Virus record (IMG/VR): IMGVR_UViG_3300010354_000258
Location: 1-35,559 of that record
Strand: one strand, 5' to 3'
From: a virus
DNA: 35,559 nucleotides
Under the pieces are notes generated by a model. It did no database searches, was not told the origin of the DNA, and saw only the letters and a list, made by a program, of their open reading frames with translations. The position numbers and the translations under genes were made by a program. Positions 7,423-15,577 of the stretch are shown here, in pieces. Position 1 is the first letter of the stretch; every line of letters begins with the position of its first letter.

Positions 7423-10400
7423 CATCAACCCCACGAGTTGGATTCGGGTGCCCAATGGTGGGACGCCTGAACTGCCGTCTGTCTACACGGCGATTCGTGA
7501 GGCGCTACAAGAATCCGCCGATGCTGCCAAGAATCTTCAGTCTCAGATCAACGGCCTGAAGCCGTCTACTTCAACCTCGACCACGACGACCATTATTTCG
7601 GGCGACGGTGGAGGCGGTGGCAGCGGAGGCGGATCTGTCACGTCTGTGGGGTTGGACCTGTCTACAGAGGCTGCTGCGGTCTTTGGCGTGACGGGTAGCC
7701 CGGTGCTTACTGCTGGCACCATCACGCTTGGCTTGGACACGCAAACCGCCAATACGGTCTTCGCCGGGCCGACGACGGGCATGGCCGATGAACCCACGTT
7801 CCGGGCGCTGGTGGCGACAGATATCCCTGACATCAGCGCCACCTACCTGACTGTCGCCACGGCGGCCTCGACGTACCTCACACAGTCGGCTGCGGCCTCG
7901 ACTTACCTGACTCAATCGGCGGCAGCGTCAACGTACCTTACGCAGGCCAATGCAGCCTCGACTTATCTGACGCAAGCAAACGCCGCCACAACGTACTTGG
8001 CTCTTTCGGGCGGCACGCTGACGGGCCGGCTGAACCTGCCGGCCTCGGTGGCGACTACCAACGGCGCCAAGTTCAATCTGGGTTCCGGTGCGACGCCTAC
8101 ATCGTTCGCTGACGGTGACGTGTGGGTTACGGCTACCGGTATCAACGTGCGCGTGGCTGGCTCCAGCTTGAGGTTGTTCCCCTACGAGGGCGGGCAGTTC
8201 GACGGCACCGTCACGACCAAGGCGGGCACGACCTCCGCAGCCGGCCTTATCCTTGCGTCCGGCACCAACCTGACAACCCCCGCAGCAGGGGCGGTCGAGT
8301 TCGACGGGTCGAACCTGTACTTCACGCCGTCCAGCACCCGCAAGACGGTGGCGTTCACCGACAGCAACATCACGGGCACCGCTGCCAATGTCACGGGCGT
8401 TGTGGCACTGACAAACGGAGGCACCGGCAAGAGTCTGACGGCTGCCGATGGGGGCATCGTCTACAGCGACGCCGACTCGATGGAGATACTCGCTCCCACC
8501 GCCACCGCCGGGCAGGTATTGCGATCTGGCGCCAGCGCCGCGCCGTCGTGGTCCACGGCGACGTATCCCGCCACGACAGCGATCAATCAGATTCTTTACT
8601 CGTCGGCAGCTAACACGATCGCAGGACTGGCGACCGCAAACAATTCCGTGCTGGTCACTAGTGGCACAGGTGTGCCCTCGTTGGCTGCGGATATTCCGAC
8701 CGGTGTCACTATTGGAACCAAGTACATTTACCGCGTTGACGGGACCGACGTGGCAATCGCCGACGGTGGCACGGGTGCGTCTACCGCAGTTGCGGCGTTT
8801 AACGCCCTGTCCCCGCTGACGACGCTCGGTGACACGCTGTACAACGACGGCACGAATGATGTGCGGCTTGCAGGGAACACCACAACAACTCGTAAGTTCT
8901 TGCGGCAGGTTGGTACCGGGTCTGCGTCGGCGGCGCCGGTCTGGGACACCCTGACTGCCGGCGACATTCCCAGCCTGAGCGGCACCTACCTACCGCTGGC
9001 GGGCGGAACAATGTCCGGTGCCATTGACATGAACTCGCAAGGCATTACCAATGCCGGCCTTTCGACGTTCAAGGGCATCCGGTCTTACTCAAGCAGTGGT
9101 GGAGGATCAGGAACCAATGGCCGCTATGCGCCCGTAGTTATCGTTTCCATTACGGGAAACTTTGCCAACGTCGGACTTACGCTTGCTGTTTCAGATGGGT
9201 CTTCGAGCGGAGACAGCACAGCACTGGCGGCGGCTCTTGTGCGTCTGCGCGTGAAACAACAAAACGTCATGGGTGGGGCACCGTATGTTGATGTGGACGT
9301 AGTAGCAGGTGCGTCGGATGATTGGGACACTGATAGCTTCATCTTCATCACGACGACTAACACGGTAAGTTTGACGGAAGGCACGCTTTACATTGAGCAG
9401 CCTTACCAGTTCACCAACATCACAGCCAGTGTCATTGACTACGCTGTCTCTGCAAACGCCTCGTACACGCTGTGTACTGCGTCCACAACACCTACGAACA
9501 CCCTAGTGGCCCCGGCCTCGCTTCCGGCGGGCACCCAGACCAAGCCTGTAGCGATGATGCTGGGCGGCGCGTCGATCCTTCGGTTTCTTACTGGGTCCGC
9601 CGAAAGGATGCGGGTTACATCTGCCGGAAACGTCGGCATCGGCACCGCGCCCTCCTACCGGTTCCACGTTGACCAAACCTACACCAGCACTGCTGGAAAC
9701 ATTACCACTCGGTTTGGGTCATCTGTCTCGCCCGCAGCGACAAACGCTAATACGCAGTACGGGCTTTTCAACACTCTTACGATGAACGCCAACGCGACAG
9801 GCGGCGGTCGGGCCTTGTACTCGATTGTCCAGCACCGAGGAGCTAGTAACACAGGCGTTCTGTCTGCCGGCTTATTCGGCATCGACAACAACGACGCAAC
9901 CACGATGGGGTCTACCATCAGCGACGCCGTGGCCATTTATGCGCTTACGCCAGCACAAAACGCCATGGGCGGCACGATCACCAACAGCTACGGACTCTAC
10001 ATTCAGGCGCAGTCTGGCACGAACATCACCAACTCCTATGGTGTCTACCAAACGGGCACGTCGGACATAAATTACTTTGCCGGAAGGGTCGGCATCGGCA
10101 CCACCAGCCCCGGAACGCTGCTGCATCTTGGCGCGGGCACGGCGACCGTTGCACCATTCCGTCTGACTTCGGGCATCAACCTGACTACGGCTGCCGCAGG
10201 CTCAATGGAGTTCGACGGGTCGAACCTGTACTTCACACCTGCGACTACTCGTAAGACCGTGGCGTTCACCGACAGCAATATTACAGGGACCGCAGCTAAC
10301 GTCACGGGCACTGTAGCCACCGGCAACGGCGGTACGGGTCTGACTAGCATTGGTTCCAGCAACCAAGTACTGGGCGTGGACAGCGGCGCCACTGCTCTTG

Positions 10401-12631
10401 AGTACAAGACCGTTACTGCCGGCACCGGCATCAGCATTTCGCACACCGCCGGGGCGATCACGATTACCAATACGTCGCCGAGTTCCGGCGGCACGGTAAC
10501 GTCAGTTACGGCGTCTTCTCCACTGGCCTCCAGCGGCGGCACCGCGCCGGACATTTCGCTTGGCACCGTAGGCGTCGCCAACGGAGGAACCGGCCAGACC
10601 TCGTTCTTGGCAGGGCAGATCCTGTACGCCTCTGCAACTACCACGATTGCCGGATTGTCCGTAACAGCGGGCGGCATGCTGTACGGCGGCGCTACGGCCC
10701 CAGCCTACACGGCCACAGCCGACCTGACGTGGGACAACACGAACAAGCGACTGGGTATCAGCCAGTCAAGCCCGTCGTACAAGCTGGCCGTGACTGATAA
10801 CAACGCCGCATTGACAGGCAGCAATAGGGTTGTGTCCCTCACTTCCACTATCTCCAATGCGGCTAGTAATTCCAATACTCAGTACGGCCTTTACAATTTC
10901 CTGTCCGTTGGCAATAACATTACGGGCACGCCGCACGGCATTTACAGCATCATCGACAAGTCCGCAGGGGCAAATACCGCTAATCTTAATGCAATTTCTG
11001 GCCAAGCCACCATGGGCGTGGCAGGCATTACAGTAACAGCCGCTGCGGCGCTGCGGGCAGTATCTCCCGCTGTCACGCTCGGCACGTTTACTAATGCTTA
11101 CGGCCTGTACATTGAAACTCAAGACACGGCTAATGTCGGCACAGGCTATGGTATTTATCAAGCCAGCACCGCAGACCGAAATATCCTTGCTGGTAATGTT
11201 CGTATCGGCAGTACATCGGTTGCAACAAACGCACTGGACGTAACCGGCGCCGCTACGGTCTCCGGTAACTTTGTTGTAGACAGCACTACTTTGTATGTGG
11301 ACGCCACTAACAATCAAGTAGGCATTGGGATTGTACCTTCGTTCCCATTCCATTTTGATGTTTCTTCCACGGACACGGCGGCCAACGCTTTCAAGCTCCG
11401 GTCAAACTGGACGTTGGCTCCTGCAAGCGCGTCTGCGGTTTCTCAGTACATGTCGTATCAAACGGCAACGACGACAGGCGCCAATTTTACAGGCAACCTA
11501 ATCGGCCATAACGTCGAGGTGAGCCACAATGGATCGTCTAATGTTTCCGCGTATATTGCCTTGCTAGGAAAAGTTGATCTGGAAAACACCGGCAATATGA
11601 CAGCGGCCTACGCTTTTTACGCAGACTCCCCGGGCAGAACAAGCACCGGCACGATTTCGACAGCGGTCGGTTTGTATGTGGCGTCACAGACTGTCACAGG
11701 CGTTACTACGCCTCTTGGTATTTACCAAGTCGGCACTAGCGATAAGAACATTCTTGCAGGCGGCACACGGATCGGTAGTACTTCGGCTCCCACAAACGCG
11801 TTGGACGTGACGGGTGCCGTTACAATTTCCGGCAACCTGACTGTTGATAGCCCTACGTTCTTTGTCGATTCCTCCAACAATCGCATCGGCGTCGGCACCC
11901 TTTCGCCGTCAGTGTTGGCTGATTTCGTCCAAAGTCTTGCGGGTGACGCTCAGATTAGGCTGAACAACAGTAACTCTGCGACTAATGCCCGCATGACTTA
12001 TCTGCTTGCCAACGGCTCTGTAAATGCAGGCTTTGAGCTTACAGGAGCCAGCTTCACCACCTACCCCAGTCGGGCAAAGGTTTACAACGGTGGCGCAGGC
12101 GGTCTTGTCATGGAGTCCGACAACGCTGCCGGATTTTTCTCGGTGTCCACGGCGGCTGTCTACCCCACGGGCGAGCGGCTGCGAATCAACTCTAGCGGTG
12201 TTGTTATTATCGGCGGTGGTGAGTCTGGTACGACTCCGACCGGCAATACCCTTCGCGCACCGTCCGGTACAGGTACCAACATCACTGGCGGCACCCTGAC
12301 AATTACGGCAGGCAACGGTACTGGTCTGGGCGGCAGCGGCTCGATCATCATGCGGACGGCCCCGGTCGGTGTGACAGGAAGCACCGCTAACACGATGGTG
12401 GATCGAGTCACGGTTACCCGAGCGGGAAGCGTGGTTATTGGTGATGCGGCGCTGGCCACAAACGCTACTGACGGGTTCTTGTATATCCCTTCGATGTCTG
12501 GCACACCCACAGCCGCGCCGCCCACAGCACATACGGGCCGAGTACCTATCGTGTTTGACACCTCGTCTTCCAAACTTTGGGTTTACAATACAGCTATTGC
12601 CGCGTGGCGGCAGATTGCACTTACCGTTTAG
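7412..12631 (+). CDS. Very large repeat-built tail fibre / receptor-binding protein
   Basis: I choose ATG 7412 rather than the in-frame TTG at 7391; either overlaps the previous gene. The 1739-residue protein has a short N-terminal domain with a heptad-like stretch (about 25-50), a Gly-rich hinge (about 66-76), then six 10-residue TYLTQ-type units (residues about 144-203). Much of the rest consists of duplicated modules: two copies of a FDGSNLYFTP/TRKTVAFTDSN module, three copies of a YGLY-x-YGIYQ/ILAG/RIGS/NALDVTGA module, and repeated NGGTG motifs. The C-terminus ends SKLWVYN...W, as in many fibre tips. I see no S74 intramolecular chaperone motif. It probably trimerises and contacts the host surface. 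Confidence 0.85.
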   Translation: MAGNINPTSWIRVPNGGTPELPSVYTAIREALQESADAAKNLQSQINGLKPSTSTSTTTTIISGDGGGGGSGGGSVTSVGLDLSTEAAAVFGVTGSPVLTAGTITLGLDTQTANTVFAGPTTGMADEPTFRALVATDIPDISATYLTVATAASTYLTQSAAASTYLTQSAAASTYLTQANAASTYLTQANAATTYLALSGGTLTGRLNLPASVATTNGAKFNLGSGATPTSFADGDVWVTATGINVRVAGSSLRLFPYEGGQFDGTVTTKAGTTSAAGLILASGTNLTTPAAGAVEFDGSNLYFTPSSTRKTVAFTDSNITGTAANVTGVVALTNGGTGKSLTAADGGIVYSDADSMEILAPTATAGQVLRSGASAAPSWSTATYPATTAINQILYSSAANTIAGLATANNSVLVTSGTGVPSLAADIPTGVTIGTKYIYRVDGTDVAIADGGTGASTAVAAFNALSPLTTLGDTLYNDGTNDVRLAGNTTTTRKFLRQVGTGSASAAPVWDTLTAGDIPSLSGTYLPLAGGTMSGAIDMNSQGITNAGLSTFKGIRSYSSSGGGSGTNGRYAPVVIVSITGNFANVGLTLAVSDGSSSGDSTALAAALVRLRVKQQNVMGGAPYVDVDVVAGASDDWDTDSFIFITTTNTVSLTEGTLYIEQPYQFTNITASVIDYAVSANASYTLCTASTTPTNTLVAPASLPAGTQTKPVAMMLGGASILRFLTGSAERMRVTSAGNVGIGTAPSYRFHVDQTYTSTAGNITTRFGSSVSPAATNANTQYGLFNTLTMNANATGGGRALYSIVQHRGASNTGVLSAGLFGIDNNDATTMGSTISDAVAIYALTPAQNAMGGTITNSYGLYIQAQSGTNITNSYGVYQTGTSDINYFAGRVGIGTTSPGTLLHLGAGTATVAPFRLTSGINLTTAAAGSMEFDGSNLYFTPATTRKTVAFTDSNITGTAANVTGTVATGNGGTGLTSIGSSNQVLGVDSGATALEYKTVTAGTGISISHTAGAITITNTSPSSGGTVTSVTASSPLASSGGTAPDISLGTVGVANGGTGQTSFLAGQILYASATTTIAGLSVTAGGMLYGGATAPAYTATADLTWDNTNKRLGISQSSPSYKLAVTDNNAALTGSNRVVSLTSTISNAASNSNTQYGLYNFLSVGNNITGTPHGIYSIIDKSAGANTANLNAISGQATMGVAGITVTAAAALRAVSPAVTLGTFTNAYGLYIETQDTANVGTGYGIYQASTADRNILAGNVRIGSTSVATNALDVTGAATVSGNFVVDSTTLYVDATNNQVGIGIVPSFPFHFDVSSTDTAANAFKLRSNWTLAPASASAVSQYMSYQTATTTGANFTGNLIGHNVEVSHNGSSNVSAYIALLGKVDLENTGNMTAAYAFYADSPGRTSTGTISTAVGLYVASQTVTGVTTPLGIYQVGTSDKNILAGGTRIGSTSAPTNALDVTGAVTISGNLTVDSPTFFVDSSNNRIGVGTLSPSVLADFVQSLAGDAQIRLNNSNSATNARMTYLLANGSVNAGFELTGASFTTYPSRAKVYNGGAGGLVMESDNAAGFFSVSTAAVYPTGERLRINSSGVVIIGGGESGTTPTGNTLRAPSGTGTNITGGTLTITAGNGTGLGGSGSIIMRTAPVGVTGSTANTMVDRVTVTRAGSVVIGDAALATNATDGFLYIPSMSGTPTAAPPTAHTGRVPIVFDTSSSKLWVYNTAIAAWRQIALTV
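7841..8020 (+). repeat. 30-bp tandem repeat in fibre gene (TYLTQ units)
   Basis: Six in-frame 30-bp units, starting at 7841, 7871, 7901, 7931, 7961 and 7991, encode TYLTVATAAS, TYLTQSAAAS twice, TYLTQANAAS, TYLTQANAAT and the diverged TYLALSGGTL. The DNA has diverged at many third positions while the peptide is kept, pointing to selection on the protein, probably a trimeric shaft, rather than recent slippage. Confidence 0.85.
8297..8325 (+). repeat. 29-bp exact direct repeat, copy 1 (fibre gene)
   Basis: This 29-base segment is identical to 10208-10236. It encodes the EFDGSNLYF core of a duplicated fibre module and sits in the same reading frame in both places. It contains the internal inverted repeat TTCGAC-GG-GTCGAA. 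The surrounding about 200 bp are also similar but diverged. Such a repeat could support recombination between modules, with loss of about 1.9 kb in frame. Confidence 0.85.
10208..10236 (+). repeat. 29-bp exact direct repeat, copy 2 (fibre gene)
   Basis: Second copy of the 29-base sequence found at 8297-8325, in the same codon frame, 1911 bp downstream. Flanking codons for TRKTVAFTDSNITGTAANVTG are also shared with synonymous differences. Confidence 0.85.
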
Positions 12632-12640
12632 GAGGACCCC

Positions 12641-12841
12641 ATGAATCTGGACGAAGCCATCAAGAAGACCGAGGAGTCTGTGCAGGCCATCGCCGCTCGG
12701 CTGGGCGAGTTGCACGAACTACTTGAACAGACCCGCAAGCAGCGTGATAATGAAATGGCAGTGCTGCAAGCTCTGCGTTTCGCCAAGCAGCAGGCCGACA
12801 AGCCCGAGCCTGTGGCGGAGGTCGAAACCCGGGAGGGCTAA
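12641..12841 (+). CDS. Small coiled-coil protein
   Basis: A 66-residue protein with AGGAGG directly after the fibre stop and ahead of its ATG. Residues about 3-50 form one amphipathic helix with leucine/isoleucine heptads (IAARLGELHELLEQTRKQR); the C-terminal 15 residues are acidic and Pro-rich. It could be a fibre chaperone or attachment peptide, or a minor virion component. No family is recognised. Its stop overlaps the start of the next gene (TAATG). Confidence 0.7.
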   Translation: MNLDEAIKKTEESVQAIAARLGELHELLEQTRKQRDNEMAVLQALRFAKQQADKPEPVAEVETREG

Positions 12842-14181
12842 TGGCTTACCAAACCGACCCCACGACAGGGGAGCGATACTACGTCCCTGACGTGTATCGC
12901 CCGACCTACCGGCTGACGGACGACTTCTTCGGGTACCGCAAGGGCACCGCTGTCGATCCGAACGCCGGGCTGTCCGGCTTGGTATCCGGGGCAGGCACAG
13001 GCGCTGCATTAGGTAGCGCGATCATGCCCGGTATCGGCACTGCTGTGGGTGCCGGTCTGGGTGGCCTTATCGGTGGGTTCGCTGGTTACTTTGGCGGCGG
13101 CCAAGAATTGGAAGCCACGCAGCGTGAACAGGAAATCCAAGCACAACTGGCTTTGGAAAACCGCCGTCGCATCTTGCAAGGGTTCCGGGATCGGGAAGCT
13201 GCGATTGAAACACAGCGTCAGATCGCCGAGCAGATGAACCCGGGCGAGGCGATTTACGGAACCGAAGGGCGAGCCGGGATGTTGCAGATGCAGCAGGCCC
13301 AGCTTGCCCAGCAGATGGCGGCACAAGGCGCTCGTAATCGCGCCTCATTGGCATCCCGAGGGCTACTGGGCAGTGGGATGGAGGCCGCCACTTCGGGGGC
13401 ACTGGCGGGCCAGCAGGCCACCGCACAGGCCCAGCTTCAGGCAAACGCTCTGACGCAGTATCAACAGCAGATGCAAGAGCGTCAGCAGCGAATCGCCCAG
13501 ACCACCATGCAGCAGGCAGAACTGTCTGCCGAGCGTGAACGGGTGCTGGCGGATATCAACACCGCGATGGCACAGGGCGATATGGCGAAGGCTCGCCAGC
13601 TTGCTGCGCGTAACCAAGCCTTGCTCCAAGCGGGGTTGCAGGGTCTTTCGGTTGGCCTTGGGGCGTACCAGCAGTCTCAGGATCGAGAACTGGCCAAGAC
13701 GCAGCGCAAGGAGGATCAGGAGTTCCTTGCCAAGCTGTTTGGTGGCGGAGGTGCGGCGGCTGCGCCCGCTGCGGCGACGAGCGCTGCCGCACCTGCTGCG
13801 GCGGCGGTGACAAACGCTGCCCGAGGGCTGATGGCCACTCCGGGGCCGAACACTGTCACGTACGATCCGTATGCGACGCCGGTTGAGCGCCCTCGACCCA
13901 TGCTTCCCGTCCCGGTTGGAGGACTCGACCAGCCGCTGATTATGAGGTCGTCCGGTAAACTCGGAAACATGGAATTCGTCCCGGCGATTTATCCCGGCGC
14001 CCTTTCGCAATTAGGACCATACAGCGAAGACTCGCCCGGCACGACTAGTGGCGCGTCTATTCCTTACATGCAAGGGGGTCAAGGAATGCGAAATCCCATT
14101 CCGGGTCCGCTTAATGTTCCGAAGACCCCGAAGTCTAATAAGAAGGCATCTTCCGGCTTGTCCGATCTGGTGTACGGCTAA
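12841..14181 (+). CDS. Putative internal virion (ejection) protein, glycine-zipper and coiled coil
   Basis: A 446-residue protein that starts at the TAATG overlap. After about 45 residues there is a Gly/Ala-rich hydrophobic stretch (about 47-82, with GTGAALGSAIMPGIGTAVGAG and GGLIGGFAGYFGGG) of the glycine-zipper kind that inserts into membranes. It is followed by a long Gln/Ala/Arg-rich helical region (about 85-285), an Ala-rich linker (about 297-325) and a Pro/Gly-rich tail. This architecture and its position before a giant virion-type gene match the first of the internal/ejection proteins of podoviruses (T7 gp14 position). That is architecture-based inference with no sequence match claimed. 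Confidence 0.7.
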   Translation: MAYQTDPTTGERYYVPDVYRPTYRLTDDFFGYRKGTAVDPNAGLSGLVSGAGTGAALGSAIMPGIGTAVGAGLGGLIGGFAGYFGGGQELEATQREQEIQAQLALENRRRILQGFRDREAAIETQRQIAEQMNPGEAIYGTEGRAGMLQMQQAQLAQQMAAQGARNRASLASRGLLGSGMEAATSGALAGQQATAQAQLQANALTQYQQQMQERQQRIAQTTMQQAELSAERERVLADINTAMAQGDMAKARQLAARNQALLQAGLQGLSVGLGAYQQSQDRELAKTQRKEDQEFLAKLFGGGGAAAAPAAATSAAAPAAAAVTNAARGLMATPGPNTVTYDPYATPVERPRPMLPVPVGGLDQPLIMRSSGKLGNMEFVPAIYPGALSQLGPYSEDSPGTTSGASIPYMQGGQGMRNPIPGPLNVPKTPKSNKKASSGLSDLVYG

Positions 14182-15539
14182 TGGCACAGCAAGAAGAAGA
14201 TCAGCTAGGGCTGCTGCCCGCGATGTCCATGGGACCATCCGGGTACGTGCCACCGATGGTGGCCTCGCTGGGCTCCGGTCTGGCGGGCGTTGCGTCACAG
14301 CAGATGGCGTTGCAGCAGCAACTGGACCAGAAGGAAGAACAGCGTCGTAAGGAGCGCGAACAGAAGGCGCAAGAACGCGGCAAGCTGATGCTTGAGGCTG
14401 GAAAGAGCGTCCGCGACGCTGATATGGCCGCACGTGGGTTGGGGCTTCAGTTTGGAGCCGAACTTATCAAACCTGAAGCGTTCAAGCAGAGTTTTGAGCG
14501 TGAGACCCAAACCGAAGCGCAAGACCAGTTGCTGAAGTTGCTGGGGCTTAAGGGACTTACTACCCCTTCCGCACAGGCTCTCATTGAGTCGTATCGCCCT
14601 AGATTGTCACCAGCCATGCAGGGTGTTCAGTTGGACATCCAGCCGGACTTGCCGCAAAAGCGCGCAGCTACCATGAGAGAACTGAAGAGCGCCGAGGACA
14701 ATGCAAGAGCGCTTCTTACACAGAACCGTATTTCGCAAGACGAGTTCAATCGCGTATCCGGTGCCATAGCCAACTTGAGAACAGGCGTGTCCACCGCTGC
14801 GGATGCGGAAGCCATGGACTCCTTGATGGCTACCGGTCGATCGAACCTGCTCTTGAAGACAAGAACGCCGAGTAAACAGAAGTTCAGGGTGGGTAATGGA
14901 TTGCTCATCAAGTACGAGGAGAGAATCGATCCCGCCACGGGTAACACGATAGTCGTGGAGCTTAGCCGCGAAGACCAGTCCATGAATGCAGCCCGCCGGG
15001 CCGCCCTTGGGCTTGCAGGCGAGCGACTCGCAATTGCGAAGCAGAATCTTAAGTTGGCGGGACAGCGGCTTGGGCTGGCCACGGACGCAGCGGACAGGGC
15101 GGATGCCACTTCGGTTCTGGCTGTGCTTCGTGCGGTAGACCCTGTGTTTCGTAACGAGAGGGGTGCCTACAACGAGGCGACAAAGCGGGCCAAGGCGCGA
15201 CTGGCTCAGAAGCACAGCGCAGGTCTTAACTCGATCAATCCGGTCGAGAAGGCGCGAGCTAACGCCGCTGTGGACGAGGAGCTTCCCGTGGCCATTGAAG
15301 AAGAACTGTCCACTATGGGACAGAACGCACTCAGTGTTGAGAACCTGACAAAGAATCCCGCCGCTGTAAAGTACTTGCGCAGCTTCCTTAAGAGCAAGAC
15401 GGCCCTGCCGGCGGCCAAAGCTGCGACAGGAGCGGCAGGAGCGCGTCCTGTGAGAGGCCGAGTGCCCGTGCCGGCGGGGCCTGTCCGTCCGCCCACCACC
15501 GTCAATATCACCATTCCGCGGTTTAAGCCACGGGGGTAG
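14181..15539 (+). CDS. Putative internal virion protein, coiled coil
   Basis: A 452-residue protein beginning at a TAATG overlap. Residues about 35-85 are a highly charged coiled coil (QQQLDQKEEQRRKEREQKA). The rest is mostly helical with few aromatic residues, and the C-terminus (about 405-450) is a Pro/Ala/Arg linker. There is no signal peptide, membrane span or catalytic motif visible. It occupies the second place of a three-gene set before the giant protein, comparable in position to T7 gp15. Role is inferred from context. Confidence 0.68.
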   Translation: MAQQEEDQLGLLPAMSMGPSGYVPPMVASLGSGLAGVASQQMALQQQLDQKEEQRRKEREQKAQERGKLMLEAGKSVRDADMAARGLGLQFGAELIKPEAFKQSFERETQTEAQDQLLKLLGLKGLTTPSAQALIESYRPRLSPAMQGVQLDIQPDLPQKRAATMRELKSAEDNARALLTQNRISQDEFNRVSGAIANLRTGVSTAADAEAMDSLMATGRSNLLLKTRTPSKQKFRVGNGLLIKYEERIDPATGNTIVVELSREDQSMNAARRAALGLAGERLAIAKQNLKLAGQRLGLATDAADRADATSVLAVLRAVDPVFRNERGAYNEATKRAKARLAQKHSAGLNSINPVEKARANAAVDEELPVAIEEELSTMGQNALSVENLTKNPAAVKYLRSFLKSKTALPAAKAATGAAGARPVRGRVPVPAGPVRPPTTVNITIPRFKPRG

Positions 15540-15543
15540 CATA

Positions 15544-15571
15544 TTGACCGCAGGCTCGTGGGCGTTAAACT
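15544..15571 (+). promoter_or_regulatory. Sigma70-like promoter abutting the giant gene
   Basis: TTGACC at 15544-15549 and TAAACT at 15566-15571 are separated by 16 bases, a good match to -35 and -10 elements. Transcription would start about 6-9 bases after the -10 box, at or next to the ATG at 15578. The mRNA from this promoter would thus have little or no leader. No Shine-Dalgarno sequence is seen before that ATG, unlike nearly all neighbouring genes. Prediction from sequence only. Confidence 0.55.
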
Positions 15572-15577
15572 AGAGTC

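Noticed and set aside
7841-8020. 30-bp periodic region considered as iterons or a CRISPR array
   Set aside because: In frame, encodes TYLTQ units with synonymous variation; a protein repeat.
11909-12715. 268-residue antisense frame (-) under the fibre gene
   Set aside because: Shadow composition, crosses a gene boundary on the other strand.
13363-14010. 215-residue antisense frame (-) inside the first internal virion protein gene
   Set aside because: Arg/Leu/Gly-rich shadow composition, no ribosome site, fully opposite a better supported gene.
15506-15537. Possible hairpin at the end of the second internal protein gene
   Set aside because: CCGCGG/CCACGG pairs imperfectly in a short stem with no T tract.
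14607-15542. 311-residue antisense frame (-)
   Set aside because: Opposite the second internal protein gene; composition follows third-position GC bias and no domain is visible.
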